This document shows, in pieces, positions 35,709 to 49,399 of a stretch of 64,000 nt of DNA. Numbering within the stretch: position 1 is the first letter of the stretch; each line of letters opens with the position of its first letter. Source of the DNA: Dichetophora obliterata (taxonomy: Eukaryota > Arthropoda > Insecta > Diptera > Sciomyzidae); the NCBI GenBank assembly GCA_963920525.1, contig OY986435.1, positions 272,668,848 through 272,732,847 on the forward strand, given 5' to 3'. The notes under the pieces were generated by a model. It saw nothing but the letters and a program-made list of their open reading frames with translations. It was not told the origin of the DNA and made no database searches. The translations under genes were made by a program, and so were the position numbers.

Positions 35709-36647
35709 TATACTAGGTTGAATAGTACAATGATACGGTTTTTTATTTTAACTAATCCTTAATTTTGAGAATGCAGTTTTGGTGAACTCATGATAAAAAT
35801 AAGATTCATTGAAGGAATTATCGATATATCGATTAATTATCGATTTTTTACTCTTTATTTTTTCCAAACGTTCATTTGTTATAAAATGAAATCAATTCCT
35901 TGAAAAAATAATTTTACCTTGAACGTAATGTTTTCATCATTAATTTCGTGCAAGGGAAAATACATTTTTTATGGTGTTTTTTCCGATAAAATGATTTTCG
36001 CTTGTACAGAATATTTTTATTACTGTTCCGTACAAGGGAAAATCATTTTTTATGGTGTTTTTTTACTATAAAATGATTTGCTTCTCTCTTTTTGTTGGCT
36101 TATAACCTTTTTCAAACTGTTTTAATCCAATTTTTGGGATTATTTGGGGGTTGGTTGTAATCCCTAGGCAGCATCCAGAAAACAAATATCTAAAATATGA
36201 TATAAAACTAAAATATTCTTGCAAAAGATTTATATACTATATAGTTAAAGGTAATTCAATTACATTTCAAACGACACATTAATCTTTTGAATCGATTGGA
36301 TTATGACAAGTTATGACGATGTTTTTCTTGCAAGTTTTAGCAAGAAAAACATCGATACTTAATCAATATATCGATAATTCCGTCTGTAAATCTTATTTTG
36401 ACCATGAGTACAAACTGCATTCTCAAAATGAACGATTAGTTAAGAACAAAAACTATATAATTGAACAGTACAACCTAGTATGTATACAAAAATGAAAAAT
36501 ACAACAAAAATGGAGAAAATAAGTTTAACTTATTATAAACCAAACGAAAGGTCATTGTTTCAGATTTTAATATATGAAATTGTTGTTTCCCCTTAATAAC
36601 GGAATTTTTAGAGGAAATAACCGTTTTATGCAAACAAAAATAATAAT

Positions 36648-37661
36648 CACCCCTATTGTGTGTCAACGCCGACGACGACATCAATTCTATATCGACATCA
36701 CTTCGACGCCGACATCAACACAATACAGGTATTTACTAACATTCTGTATTGATGTCGACGTGTTATCGATAATTCAAAAGTATTGATACCATCTTTCTTT
36801 TTAATAAAGAGGAAATAAATAAACAAAGAATAAAGAAAAGTGAAACAGTTTATACTTTTTAATTGTTTTGACTTTAATTGTTTAATTTAATTTTTTGAGT
36901 GTTAAAGACTGCATTGTGCGTGTTGAAGAGATCATCCTGCCACCATTTGTGTCGCCTTGGCCACGACCATTTCTTTGGCTGAAAATTGTGCGTATTGAAG
37001 AGATCGTCCTTCCAGCACTTGTGTCACCTTGTCATTTGTTACACTTTTATTGTGATTTAAGATTTCTAAATATATTTTTATTTCAAACTTTACTTAGAGA
37101 ACAAATACACCAACTTAAATTTTTGGATCGCCTTTTTATTTAAAGGTTTAATCAGGGTTGTTAGGACGAAATATGTTTTTTGCAACGGATTCCAGCGAAA
37201 GTTCAAGCGATGACTAGTAATCGAATTCTTAGGCTTCAGAGAAAAGTCAAAAGGCAAAGATCGGATATTTTTAATTTGCCGGATAACAAGTACGTACAAG
37301 ATTTTTAGTTCTTGATTAATTACATTAACATCGCAAACTGCCATGAATTTGTTAATTTCACCATTTCCTAAATGTTTTTCACAAATTTAGTAGATTCACA
37401 GCATATTTAAGGAAAACAATTTTACTTACAAATTTTTTAACTGCAACTTCTTTTGCGTTTAAAAAGAATGTGTCGTTGTGCCTTTCACCTACAAAAACTG
37501 TGTCGACAGAATTGGTGCTGTTTCACGTCGACATCAATGTTGCTTAGCCAATACCAAAAATGTGACAAAAGTTATCGATAAACATCAATATTGACAACGC
37601 CAATACCAATTCGCAATGTGTCGTCGTCGACGTGTCGACGTTGACTTACATAATAGGGGTG
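36648..37661. mobile_element. 1,014-bp TIR element nested in the foldback right arm
   Basis: CACCCCTATTGTGTGTCAAC and the inverse of the right end (GTTGACTTACATAATAGGGGTG) form imperfect TIRs rich in GTCGACG words. Flanks carry AATAAT on both sides (36642-36647, 37662-37667). Inside, TTGTGCGTGTTGAAGAGATC and a 74-bp-shifted copy form a tandem pair (36913, 36986). No transposase motif is visible. Confidence 0.7.
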
Positions 37662-37955
37662 AATAATATGTAGAAAGACCGTCTGTAGCGTGACTGGGTT
37701 GGAAAGAAATTATTTGTTTGTTATTTTATCTTGAAGATATATCATGTTTCTTTTTAATGGTACCCAAATTAATCAGATTGGTCAAACATTAGGAAAGATA
37801 TAGCCGAATTTTTATATAGACTTCGTGAAGTAAAATATTTTTTAAAATCGATAATTTGATATCTAATCGGCATTTGATAAATAAAGATAATTGCTCAATG
37901 AGTACAACAAAACTTCATTTTCGGATCTTGGCGCCACGGAAACTGCATCGTCATG

Positions 37956-40340
37956 AGGGTAATAAATAAAGCAAATAAAAAAGTTTAAAATATTAAAAAT
38001 AGTAAAAAATTTTTTAAAAAGTAATAAAATCGAAAAAATACCAAAATGTACAAAAAGTTTTAAGCTCGCAATATGTACTAAAATAAAAAAAGTACAAATA
38101 TTTAAAAAAATACCCAAAATTAAAAATGGACTGTCACTTTATGTACACAAATCAATTTCAAAGACATTTTAAACACCGTATTCTACTTTTATGGAAATTT
38201 GTAAAAGCCAATCGAAAATGCGATGCTACACCCCCCTTTTACAGCACACAAGTCAATAAGAATGCTATATTTCAGAGGGTTTTTGTTCGTAATAGACTTA
38301 AATTTGGTAATTAAGTTCGTATGGTTACTGATGACAACTTTACTAAAAATGGGCGTGGTTTATGTTTACGCTCCATTTTCAAGGGATAAGCGGGGAGCGA
38401 AACAAAGTGCGCCAGGTATAAGCTAAATTGAACTGCAATTTTGGCAGTCAATTTTTGCGAGTACGAGATGGCTTAGGGAAAAAATTTTGCCACATCCCCT
38501 CTTATCGCCTTCAAATCAATAAAAATGCCATATTTCGGACGGTGTTGATCGTATTAGACTTAAATTTGGTAATTTAGTTCATATAGTTACTCTCAGAAAC
38601 TGAACTAAAAATGAGCGTGATTGCACTACAGTTATGCCAGTTCAGATCTATAAAATTATTATAGTAAGGCAGTCCGTGACAGGACGTCTGCCTGGGATTG
38701 CTAGTAGATAATAAAATGCTGCGAAGTTCACGTTAAAAACTACTTGCATATAAAAATACCTTTTTTTAAGACCAATTAATAGCCTACATTTTGCGCACAT
38801 AAAATGACAAAAAAAATTTGGTGGCAACCTCCCTCCACCTGTCATCTCTCATCAGCAACATAAACCGGGGAGATCAAACAAACATGCAGCAACTATTCTA
38901 CAAAGTACTCAATTACAATTGAGGGTGCTCGCAATTATCAAAAGTACTCAATCTACCTTTATCCAACTACCCAATTCAGTGTGAATACCCCTACTATATT
39001 TTAAAACTTTATCATTGCTTATAATTAAGGTAAATACCTTCAACATCTGTCACAGTAACACTCAAGTCCAAATGAAATAAGCTAGAATAGTTTAATTTAA
39101 TTTTTAATTAAATGGAGTACTTACTTAAAGGAATGAATCAAATATATTATAGAAATATTTTCGAATACAACCGTCGCACAGTGTTTCGTTTCATACAAGT
39201 TAGACGGAGAACATTATTTAGTTGATTTTTTTAGTTTCCATGTTTAAGGTATAGAAAAGTTCAAAAAAATATTTCCGAAATTTTGGACAAGTGGGCGTGG
39301 CATCCCTAAATAACTTAAACACATTTTTCGCTAAATCTTACAATTCACTCACTCAGCTCACTTACAATTGAAACACATTTTGCGCTATATCTTTGAAATT
39401 AAAAAAGCTACAATAACGAAATCAAAGGTAGACGCCAATTATATGACTACTAAACAGTTTTAGTAGTATTTCTCACTTACCCTTATTCTTTTATTTCCCT
39501 CCAGTCGAAAAAAACCGAAAGTTATTATAATTTTTTATTAAACGTTATGTGATTTTTTTTAATTACAAGTTAAATGAAACTATTTCAAGAAGTAAATTTT
39601 TTATAAATTCACCATAAAAATGCTGCAATTACTAGTCATAATAATTGCTATTCGCTTGGGAACATTCACTGATATCAGAATTTGTATCTTCTTTTTCTGG
39701 GAATTCCTGTAATTCCTGTTATCTGTAATTTGTAATATCAGGCACAATAAGGAACTTTAAAACTGAAGCTGAAGGGAGAGGGGGGTGATGGTGGGTCGAA
39801 GAAAATTATGCGTTTGAAAAAGTCACCAAATGTGACGTGAGTTTTTTGTTAGTACAAATATGGTAAATATTTGAAGGCCACGATGAAGTAATCTAAATAT
39901 TTGCAGGTGGAGCTGAGTAAAAAGAAAAATGTAATACGATAACAACAACAATTAGCGCCTGATAAAACGATATAATTTTATTGGGTCGAATGACTCAATG
40001 ACACTCAGTGAAAATAATAAATTGTTCTAAAAATTGTGAATGTTTTCAAAACTCGAACAACAATAATGACAATTATTTCTTTTTTCGGAGTCTATAAAAA
40101 ACACAACAGCCAATAATTGATTTTTATTTAAACCATTTAAACCATTACGGTGTTTGTGCAGCTCTTCGTTCAGGAATTATGCCATTTTAAAGAAAGTAGA
40201 AAAATCGTGATAGAAACAAGCGAAAAGGTTTATTTTACAAATTTTTGTAACTTCGGTTCCACATCGTATCGTTTTTACCGTATCTTTACTTATATTGAAG
40301 TTATTTACGGTTGCGCCAGTGTTTCAGCTATTTTTAAAAG
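37956..40340. other. Intergenic repeats, no gene
   Basis: 38225-38610 contains a diverged tandem pair with period about 261 bp (AGACTTAAATTTGGTAATT at 38295 and 38556). GGGCGTGG words here and at 39292 resemble debris of mini-me/Penelope-like fly repeats. No coding signal. Confidence 0.45.
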
Positions 40341-40349
40341 TAGTGATGT

Positions 40350-41050
40350 ATCTCACAGCTTTGCCTGTCCTGAAGTGACATCGTCTTCGATGTCATCATC
40401 GGAATAGTCTTCCAGATCACATGGCAGTACATACCACGGTTTCATCTTATCGGACGAGTACACGGAACAAAACCTTTTCTGTGTAATCTGCATACTGTTG
40501 ACGTCTTCTATATAAGATATCGGTCCTATCCAGGAACTTTGGACTCCACAGAAGAACCACGGAATATAGGTTCAAGTTTTCTGGATTCTTCCGTCGACAG
40601 CAAATCATTTTGGATCACTACTAGGTAAACCACTGAATATACAGTTAGTGTTTTATGTTTTTTATCAAATAGTTTTTTCCATAGGTCTCATTGTTTTTGA
40701 ATTTTCCCTTGGGCCATCGTAAGTTTTTCGGACATCATGATTTTGTCGTCTTCGATCAGTATGGCATCTAAGATGTTGTTTGAACGATATCTCGTAGTTC
40801 GAAGTCGAAATCAACTCATTTGGGCTGAAACCAGTACTCGAATTCTTTTGACAGTTCACGCTCCACTGTAGGTTTCAAAGTTGATTATACCATTCCTTTG
40901 ATTTGCACGCTCTACTTGCCCATTGGCACGGGGAGTCCTAACGGCATTATTAATATGACATATATCGTTCGCTTCGCAATATTGTGTGAACTGTTTCGAG
41001 AGAAATGATGTACCTCGATCAATCACGATTCTTTTAGGAAGTCATAAATA
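40350..41050 (-). pseudogene. Ty3/gypsy integrase and C-terminal Pol relic
   Basis: On the minus strand 41043-40850 reads DRGTSFLSKQFTQYC, NAVRTPRANGQVERAN and NFETYSGA, the central catalytic region of a retroviral-type integrase with the second aspartate and the glutamate visible. NCQKNSSTGFSPNELI follows in another frame. Breaks and loss of everything upstream mark it as dead. No LTR was identified. Confidence 0.75.
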
Positions 41051-41059
41051 ACTAGTAAA

Positions 41060-43195
41060 ATCATTTAAAATTTGTATCACTAGCGTTGCTACAATTTCAT
41101 TCTATTGTCTCAAACTTGAGGACTTGAGCAGTTGCGCACTTGTGTGCATTGAAAAATGTTGACAACTTTGAAATAGTGATAGTGGTGTGTTCACGAAAAC
41201 CTAACTGCACAACTTCACAAGTCCTCAAGTCCTCAACTGCACGGGCAAGTGCACTGAATCGTGAATACCCCTAATATAAAGTTTTCATTTTCTAATGGAA
41301 GAAAATAACATTTGTGTTGCTATAATAAAAATATTTATATCAATATTTTAGAATTCTCTATACTTATAAAATCAATCAATTAGAATTCAAAATCGAATAA
41401 TATTATTTGATACAACATAAATTATATTCATTATAATTATAATATTAAATAATTATATGTATACTTATATAAATCTGAATGACTACTAATATTTAACCTT
41501 CACGTAAACTTTGTAATTAGATATGCCAAAGAATTTTTGGGTGACATTGACCCAATTTGAAATTGCATAGAAAAACTGACTGAAAATTTCCCCAGTAAAA
41601 ATTGCAGGAAAAAACTAAGTAAAAAATGTGTTTTTCAATTTTTATTTTTATTTAGTAAGGAAATTGAAGTGATGTGGAGCAGCTTTTACAAACTATAAAG
41701 CGATGCTAGGGACAAATGTACTTCACGCATTTATCACATCGAATGATAAATTCGATGGGCACATATGGCAACGTACTCTTTTTCACGTTTTTGGTGCGTG
41801 GCTGACCGGCTATGGTTGTTGCTGATCGATATTCGATGTAAGGATAGCATAAAAGTTGACCGAATTCGATGAGGTATAATCGTATTTTTATTGTTTTCTT
41901 TGCTATTTACCATTCTGGAAAACTTGTTTCTTTTTCATGTAAACCAATGCCGGCGGAATTATTTTCGATTTTTACATATCATTCCAACCAGCGTCATTTG
42001 CCGATTACGCAATTCACTGGCAAGATGGTAAAGAGGTAAAAAAATTATCGCAAGTAACGTTTCTCCCATTCAAACTTGAATAAAGCAAAGAAATAATTTG
42101 GTTCGATTGAGAAAACCATCCCTGAAATGAGCGGAATATTCGCTCACTAAACACGAATCGAGCAATAATTTTATTGGGAAATGAACCATTTTAGCGGAAA
42201 AAAAGGAAAAAGGACAATTTTGAATATGTACCATATATGGTTCATTATGCATTCTATACATATTTGGAATAAAATACAATTTGTTGGAATTATTTTTTTA
42301 TTTATTAGAAAACAATGTAAAAATATATAAAACTAAGTCAAAAATTAATGAAAATTTAATGAAAATTTTAGTGTTAGTATAGGAATTACAATTCCTTCTT
42401 TCTATAATAGTCGATAGAAACAATTGCAACATTTTCGTTAAAGGAAAGGTGAGCTTGATTAAACTTTCTACGTTAAAAAATGGAACAGTTGTTCCCCTTT
42501 TTTCCTTCACCATCAAATTTTATATTTTTGCACTGAGATCGTCTGTCAATAACTGGCAGGTGATCCATACCGCCATTTGGTATCAGCGTTGTATCTCTTT
42601 TTGTCCATCCATAAACAATAAATAAATACTCAAATTCGCAAAATCATGGTACATAGCAAAAAAAGAACAAAAACCCTATTCCAAACTATCAAATCGAATA
42701 CAGATTTATTATATTTGGCTAAGACAAAGCCGAATGTAATAACAAATACTTATTTCCGCACGAATAAAAAATATTCTCAAATTTTTATTTACTTTTGAAA
42801 CTCACTTTTGAAATTATGTGCAAAAAGTGCATAACAAGAAGTGACAACTAAAACAAAGCGTAATCGAGCTGAAACGGTGTTTTTATAAACAGTAATTTTG
42901 TCTGCTTCAATTTAAATCTCACGGTGTTAAGCTTCAATTTGATTGACAAGATTATTGTATGATTACAGACAAGTGCCATATATGGTACGGTACGCATTTA
43001 AGGGTTAAGCCTAGTACTTTAATGGAAAGTGTTCAGGGGAAATAAACGACCTAATGCCATCAGCTCGTGTGTTTACAAGATACACTCGGGCGGTCCATCA
43101 GACGTATCTCTTTGGAATTACTTTAATGTTGCCAACTGTTGTCTGCGCTGAATGCGCCCATTATGAACAAATAATCAGAAGTAAACTAACTATAC
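41060..43195. other. Intergenic, no gene seen
   Basis: 41095-41245 holds an inverted pair of CTCAAACTTGAGGACTTGAG-type words. 43122-43175 is a solo end of the element found complete at 59794-60180 (CAACTGTTGTCTGCGCTGAA). The rest is AT-rich. Confidence 0.4.
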
Positions 43196-43364
43196 CATGG
43201 TGTAAGAACTTAATGTGTTAGTGACGCATAAATATTTCTCTAAAGCTGTCAAACTTGTGAATGAGGGAAAGAGACAGATAGATTTTGTATGGTTTGACAA
43301 CTTAAGAGTTGGATTTTAACAACAAAAATCGAAATTCGATATCGCCTTTATTTCTTACACCATG
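43196..43364. mobile_element. 169-bp MITE
   Basis: CATGGTGTAAGAA at the left, TTCTTACACCATG at the right; non-coding interior. Confidence 0.65.
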
Positions 43365-44138
43365 CGTGTTACCAACTTTAAAAAAATCATTAGCTTTATG
43401 ACAACTGTGTTTGTTTCACTCGCACAGTCTGGTTCAATCTTGAACAGAAGGTACAACAACTACAATATTTCCGTTTGTGTTGTTATTCGAAGAATGTACT
43501 TAGTCGGCGCATCGCTCTGCGATAGCAAGAAAAAATATGCATAGCATTGCTCTTATTGTTGCTGTGTGTTTTTTTTTTTATTTTCTCGTTCGTTCAACTC
43601 ATGTAAAATAGGAAAACGTAATGCTGCAGTATTTTGTTAACGCGCGATTTCACCTACTATATTGTTTTCATACTACGGGCTATATATGAAATCCGTTCTA
43701 AAGGAGTAAGTTCCATAAAAAAACTATACGTATAATATGCCCCAAAATACGTCAATCGTCATACCTCAAAATTACATATTTAACGCGAGTCTGGCAACGC
43801 TGCCGAGACATTCTCTGCTGTAGTAATATTTCACCCAGAAAACAACATTTAGATTTTCCATCACATGGCCAAAACAACAATGACGCAGCGACTATGGGCG
43901 CTATACTGTTTTATGTTAATTTATGCAAAACTATAAACAAGTTTCAAAGAACAAAACAACAATTGAAATAATACCCCAACTTGGAATGTCGGGAGTGCCA
44001 CTCTTGTCACAGAATCTTGACAAAGAAATTTTTATGTAGCATTTAATAAATTCGAATAGATAACTTAGAGATTAGATTGATTGATTAAAGTATTGAACTT
44101 TCATTCTCTATTACATTCATACAAGATGTAGAATTACA

Positions 44139-44628
44139 GAGGCCCGATTACGCAAGTTGGCTTCTATCGAAAATGGTAGCGGAATTGAATTTTACTATCA
44201 CGCAACTCGCGTCTGTCTCGTTTGTGTTCGAATCTGCCCTAATATGAAACGTAGGGGGCAAAAATTCGAGCTGACGTTCGTTTATGAATAAGACTGCCAT
44301 TTCTTGGCGGATTTGACACAAAGAAAGTAGAGAACTCAAAACGGTAAAAGGTCAATTAAATACGAAAAAGTAAGTAAAACTAATAAAATAAAGTGCAGTT
44401 AAGTTTTTTTAAAAAGTGGTTTACATTTATTTGTTTAACAAATTGTCTTTTATAATTTGCAGAGTTTCATGTCACACAAAGCAGGAATAATTCTTTTCAA
44501 TTTCTTTAGGAATGACTGGAATTGAAATGCTGGCTCTTATTGAATTGCATAATAAACGAAAACGAAGCAAGGCGAGTAGCTAAAAGCGGAATGAAAACGA
44601 AGTACTTCGAGTTGCGTAATCGGCCCTC
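44139..44628. mobile_element. 490-bp MITE
   Basis: GAGGCCCGATTACGCAA and the inverse of GAGGGCCGATTACGCAA form the ends. Interior is AT-rich and non-coding. Confidence 0.7.
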
Positions 44629-44912
44629 AGGAACAATAAAATATATACAGTGGCCGACAAAATTCAAAGTACAGCCAGTGGTGGATTTATGTATTCTGCC
44701 GCCCTAGGCCCATATTAAATTTTTTTCTTACAATAGAACAAAATTATAAGAAATGTATATTTAATTTTTACACACAATTACATAGTAAATAATAAAATAA
44801 TAAAAATAAAGAGTTTCATTATGTGCTCGTGTAAAATCAATTATAAGGTCCTCATAACTTATTTTTTGCACTAGATCTGCTTAAATATTCATAGTCATTG
44901 GCCCAAAATACA

Positions 44913-45032
44913 CTGGAGCTGAATTACAGCATCCGTGCGTGATCCAGCAATATTGTACAAGATTGATAGGCACTTGTCTCGTCGTGCCCTTCGTAATTTT
45001 GCTCGATCACGGATGCTGTAATTCGGCCCCTG
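44913..45032. mobile_element. Hairpin MITE, 120 bp
   Basis: GAATTACAGCATCCGTG and its inverse CACGGATGCTGTAATTC lie 60 bp apart with further weaker pairing outside and inside. Confidence 0.7.
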
Positions 45033-45160
45033 GTCTGTTCCCGTACTAACTTCAAGTTATTGTAATAGAATACAGAGTGACATTTTGCACGTTATTCTTC
45101 ACTTTCGAGCTTCAAAAATTTGTAAAATATCGCTTTGAAGCAACTTCAAGTTACTTGAAC
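45033..45160 (+). repeat. Dispersed repeat family B, copy 2
   Basis: GGTCTGTTCCCGTACTAACT and AGAGTGACATTTTGCA match 6915-7060 in the same orientation. Confidence 0.75.
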
Positions 45161-45164
45161 TATC

Positions 45165-45594
45165 ATATTAAAGCCAAGCGTACACATTTAGATACAAAAG
45201 TTAAGAAAATGTATTGGCTTCTTGGTAGAAAATCCAAACTGAGTACTGAAAACAAGCTTCTTCTATACAAATCCGTGTTAAAGCCTGTATGGGCATACGG
45301 CGTCCAACTATGGGGAACTGTAAGTACGTCAAATATAGAAATTCTGCGATTTTGAGATTTCAATCGAAAACGCTCCGCTTGATTTTTGATGCACCATGGT
45401 ATGTTTCCAACAAAGCTTTACACAAAGACTCTAATACTCAGTTTGTTAAAGACGAGATCAAGAGATTAAGTGAAAAATACATTGAACGATTAGGACACCA
45501 CCCTAATCCGTTGGCAAATAATCTATTAGATAACAGCGAAGAAATACGCAGACTTAAACGACTTCATGTCCTCGACCTTCCACTGAGACATTAG
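45165..45594 (+). pseudogene. Jockey-type LINE, C-terminal RT fragment
   Basis: Two frames encode HIKAKRTHLDTKVKKMYWLL...LKPVWAYGVQLWG and then SKTLRLIFDAPWYVSN...IRRLKRLHVLDLPLRH, the typical C-terminal part of Jockey-clade proteins. A small insertion near 45345 shifts the frame, and everything 5' is missing. Confidence 0.85.
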
Positions 45595-45599
45595 GATGT

Positions 45600-47700
45600 T
45601 TTCATTTTAAAGAAATAATATTAAAACTAAAACAATAGTTAACCGTTTATCTTGAAAACTTTACAAATTAGGAGGAAACTCAGTACAGATTTGAAACCAG
45701 TGTTGAAAGTACATATAAGCATGATAATGGGTTTACCGGATTCAAAATTTGTAGACTTTGTAAAGATACATGTCGAAGTTGTGAAATATTTAATACTAAT
45801 CCAAATACATAACTTTCATGGAACATTCTGGGGACACTTAAAATACATTTATCATATTTTGAATTTTGACCCATAGATGCATGAAGCATTATAAAATCAC
45901 CTAAGGCAATTTAGGCGATCTAGTTCAAACGCTTGTGATTCATGGTCCAATTAGTCATTAATACGTTTCTGAAACAACGTAATAAAAACAACGCCAGAAC
46001 AACGTAATAAGTTCTACATTTTTAATTTGATATTTCTTAAGACATGTTAAATCTAGTAGCCCAATGCGTCATAGTATCTTGTTGACTCATTAAAACCTGT
46101 CGATTAGCATACGATAGAAGAAGTGTGTGAAAAAAAGTTAAAAAACTGTTTGAAGCAACATTTAAACAAAGTTGTTTTACAGTTTGTAAGCAATAAAAAA
46201 CGAGTTTAAACGATTTTTTTCTTTTTAGTCACTTGATTTAAATGAATTAAATTTTTTGTATTTTGTATTTTTGTATTAAATATATGTATTATTGACACTT
46301 TAATTGTTTATAAACTTTTTTATTATGTCGGTTTGTTCACCAGAGGGCGCTCAATTAAAAAAATCTTGTTAGTCGGCCGACAAGCTGAGTGGATTTCCTA
46401 AAGAAAAACTAAAACTTAAGATGAAAGAAACGAAACCATGCGAATTTAAAAATAAAAAGGAAGACAAACTCTCTAGTTCATTTGAACATGATTATTATAA
46501 ACTTGTTTTTATTGCTGCAAACTGATTTGTAACTTTTTCTAATGAATCTGTTTTAATTTATTAATATAGGTCTTAATTTAGATTCTAAATATTTGACTGA
46601 TAGCCTTCTTTCAAACGTGAATAAAATTTGCTCTCATTCGCCCCAGGATTAATATGAAAGTCGTTTAATATTTCACATTTTTCCCTTAATTCAACACACG
46701 TCATGGCCATAGCATTTAATTTAAAACGTGTCAACAATTGCATTTAAATAAACAAAACAATCTAAATTAAACCGATAAGCAACTCAAATAAAAATATTAA
46801 ATATTAATGATAAATTTTATCTTACGAAAAAAGCAAGATGTTTGCTTCATATAAAATATTACATTTTTTTCAGCAGAACGCGAATACGCTGGATGCTGTT
46901 GTCAGTTGCAGAAGCTCTCATGAGTCTCTGAAGTACATATTCATTTCAATTTAGATACAAAAGAGATTATTTCTGAGACATTTTTTTATTTAAATAACGA
47001 TTTATTATACTTTTGAAATCACGCGCTTGTTAAGAGTTAATTGCTTTTTTAACACACACCTTGTTAGGCACTATTTTCCGTTGTAATTGTTATTGTGTTC
47101 TTTTTGATAGAATTTTTGTATTGTGCGTTTGATACCGGTTTTGTTTGACAGCAATTGTTTAGGTATTTTTGTTAAAAATCAATATTGTAGCGCATAGAGT
47201 GCGTTAAAAATGTACCTCGATAGTGAGAATTGGGTAGATATGCAAAGAAAATTCGTTATCATATTTGTGTAGGAAAAAATGTATTTGCTTAATGTTTTTG
47301 TGCTACTTCCAAAAATGTATTCTTTATGTTACTATTGCGTTCTGAGCTAGAGCAGTAATGCAGTTCACTACAATATTTTAACGGTTCAAAAAAAAATTAG
47401 TTTTATCTTCGTTAAGTTTTACTTCTTATGAAGTGATATGTATTTTGCATATTTAATATGCCATATATGAATATTATATAGAATACATTGTTTTCAATCT
47501 GTTGATAATATTAAATAGACGAAAGTTATAAAAACCATGGCAGAATTATCAAGGTAGACAGTACATGTTTTCCATAACAACTGTTAATGCTACCTGCCAT
47601 AATAAAAACGAAAATGAAAAAATTCAAAAACAAAACAGTTCATTTTCTCTGAGGACAGAAAGTATAAAAGAGGTTAAATACTAAAATAAATTAAAAATTA
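45600..47700. other. Intergenic region downstream of the Rpb1-like gene
   Basis: AT-rich; no coding signal. The 3' untranslated region of the Rpb1-like gene should lie at its right end. On the minus strand AATAAA words occur near 46999 and 46985, about 700 bp past the stop; none is nearer. Confidence 0.35.
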
Positions 47701-47711
47701 AGGCACATCAG

Positions 47712-49399
47712 TTAATAAGGCGGTGAATACATTGGGCTGGCTGGGCTGGCTGGACTGCCAGAAGAGCTGCTGGGATTGCATAGCGGTGATGTTGGAGTGG
47801 GCGAGTAATTGGGACTTACCGGCGAATACATTGGGTTCGACGAGCTAGCCGAATAATTGGGACTAGTCGGTGAATATCTTGGACTAGTCGGTGAATATCT
47901 GGGACTAGTCGGTGAATATCTTGGACTAGTCGGTGAGTAATTTGGGCTAGTTGGTGAGAAATTCGGACTGGCTGGTGAATAATTTGGACTAGTAGGTGAA
48001 TATTGGTTTACTCCAGTTGGTGAGTAAATTGGTGAAGTCGGCGAATAGCGTGGACTGGTTACCGAAGAGGAATACTGCGGAGAAGTTAGCGGCATGTATT
48101 GCGGACTGACTGTCGGTGAATAGGCAATGTTCGATGGCGAATAAGTTGGGCTAACGGGTGAATAGTGTGGACTTACTGCTGAGTAGCTGGGACTTACGGG
48201 TGTATAGCTGGGGCTGGATGGAGTGTAGCTAGGCGTTGATGGGGAATAGCGTGGTGTTTGTGCTGAGTGTATTGGACTAGCCGGCGAATAAATGGGGCTT
48301 GTGGGCGAGTAGGTAGCGTCGCTTGATGGCGAAGTCACTTTGTCTGCATAGAAATAGGGTGTTGAGCGTAATTTTCGTTTAGGTGCTCTTCTGGATGATG
48401 TTACACTTTGACTGTCCTCTTGTGAAGCTTCCGGTGTTGTTAAAGGTGAAGAAGGTGAGTAAAGTGATGTTTTATTGCTGGCGCTCTTTGATGATATGCT
48501 GGATCTGTTGCCACAGTTTTTTTGTGGTGAATAAGAGGGTGACGATGGTGAGTAGTTGTTGGTTTGTGGTGAGTAGCCAGGCGAAGTTGGTGAATAACGT
48601 GTGGAACCAGTGACGCTGTTATAGGAAATTGTTGGACTTGTTGGTGAATAAAAACTTAGACCATCAGATGAAGGCGTTTGAGGTGAATGAACTTGCATTA
48701 ATCGCTGGTAAGTTGGTGAAAATTCTGGAGATGTCGGTGAGTATCTTGGTGATTTCATGAGATTCGATACCAAATCGTTTTCGGCATGGACACTGGGTGA
48801 AGCATTTGTATTATTTTCATATAAATATACTGGTGAGGTGGGTGAATAGAACGAAGCACTGCCGTCGTAGGAGGCCATCGAATGTGCAGACGGTGACGAA
48901 TAGGGGGAGTTGCAGTAGTCCGGAGTGGAATTCGGTGAATTACCCACGGAGAGTGGAGAAAAACAAGCCGAACGCGCTGATTGGGGTGTCAGCCCGCTAC
49001 CACTGACTGCCGGAGAGAACTCGATGAGACTATTGCGTCCACTACCCGGCAACACATTCGGTGTAAACATCGAACCATAGAAAAGTGCATTTTTTCCATT
49101 TGCACCATCGATTTCCATGGCAAACTTGCACTTGCTTGTATCGAGTATCATATCGAAACAGCCAGTGCCCAAACGTGGCAATTGGCCCATTATAATATTC
49201 TCCGATACACCACGCATCGGATCGCATTCACTATGCGCTGCGGCATCCAACAGAACATCAACCGTTTCCTCGAAGGAACAGCGCATTAGAGCTCCAGTTT
49301 GTTGTCGATTAATGCCATGCCTAGTGATCGCCATTAGATGACCTTTAGCTGTCATTATGTCGCACAGTAGAGCTAAGTGTCGGTAGTTCACATATAGAC
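47712..49399 (-). CDS. RpII215-like: Rpb1-like last exon: cleft end, linker and CTD
   Basis: Starts [14 protein letters not shown] and ends MYSPPY-stop. Contains about eleven exact YSPTSP cores and roughly thirty heptad-like units, a non-heptad serine-rich and basic block ([12 protein letters not shown], about 48360-48480), and a run of near-identical 21-bp units at 47850-47945. Confidence 0.9.

Larger units (their letters stand above)
33625..37955. mobile_element. Large foldback element carrying two nested insertions
   Basis: GTTTCCGTGGCGCCAAGA (33642) matches inverted TCTTGGCGCCACGGAAAC (37924). Arms: 33625-34071 plus 35709-35860 on the left; 36340-36647 plus 37662-37955 on the right. Shared words include TTTCCTAATGTTTGACC, AAACCGTTATTTCCT and GATATATCGATTAA. 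A Tc1 copy sits in the left arm and a 1-kb TIR element in the right; removing both gives arms of about 600 bp and a loop of about 480 bp. The loop has a tandem CAAGGGAAAATACATTTTTT-type repeat (35950-36080). Confidence 0.75.

Noticed and set aside
48383..49341. Plus-strand open frames opposite the CTD exon
   Set aside because: They mirror the heptad repeats and conserved cleft codons of the Rpb1-like gene.
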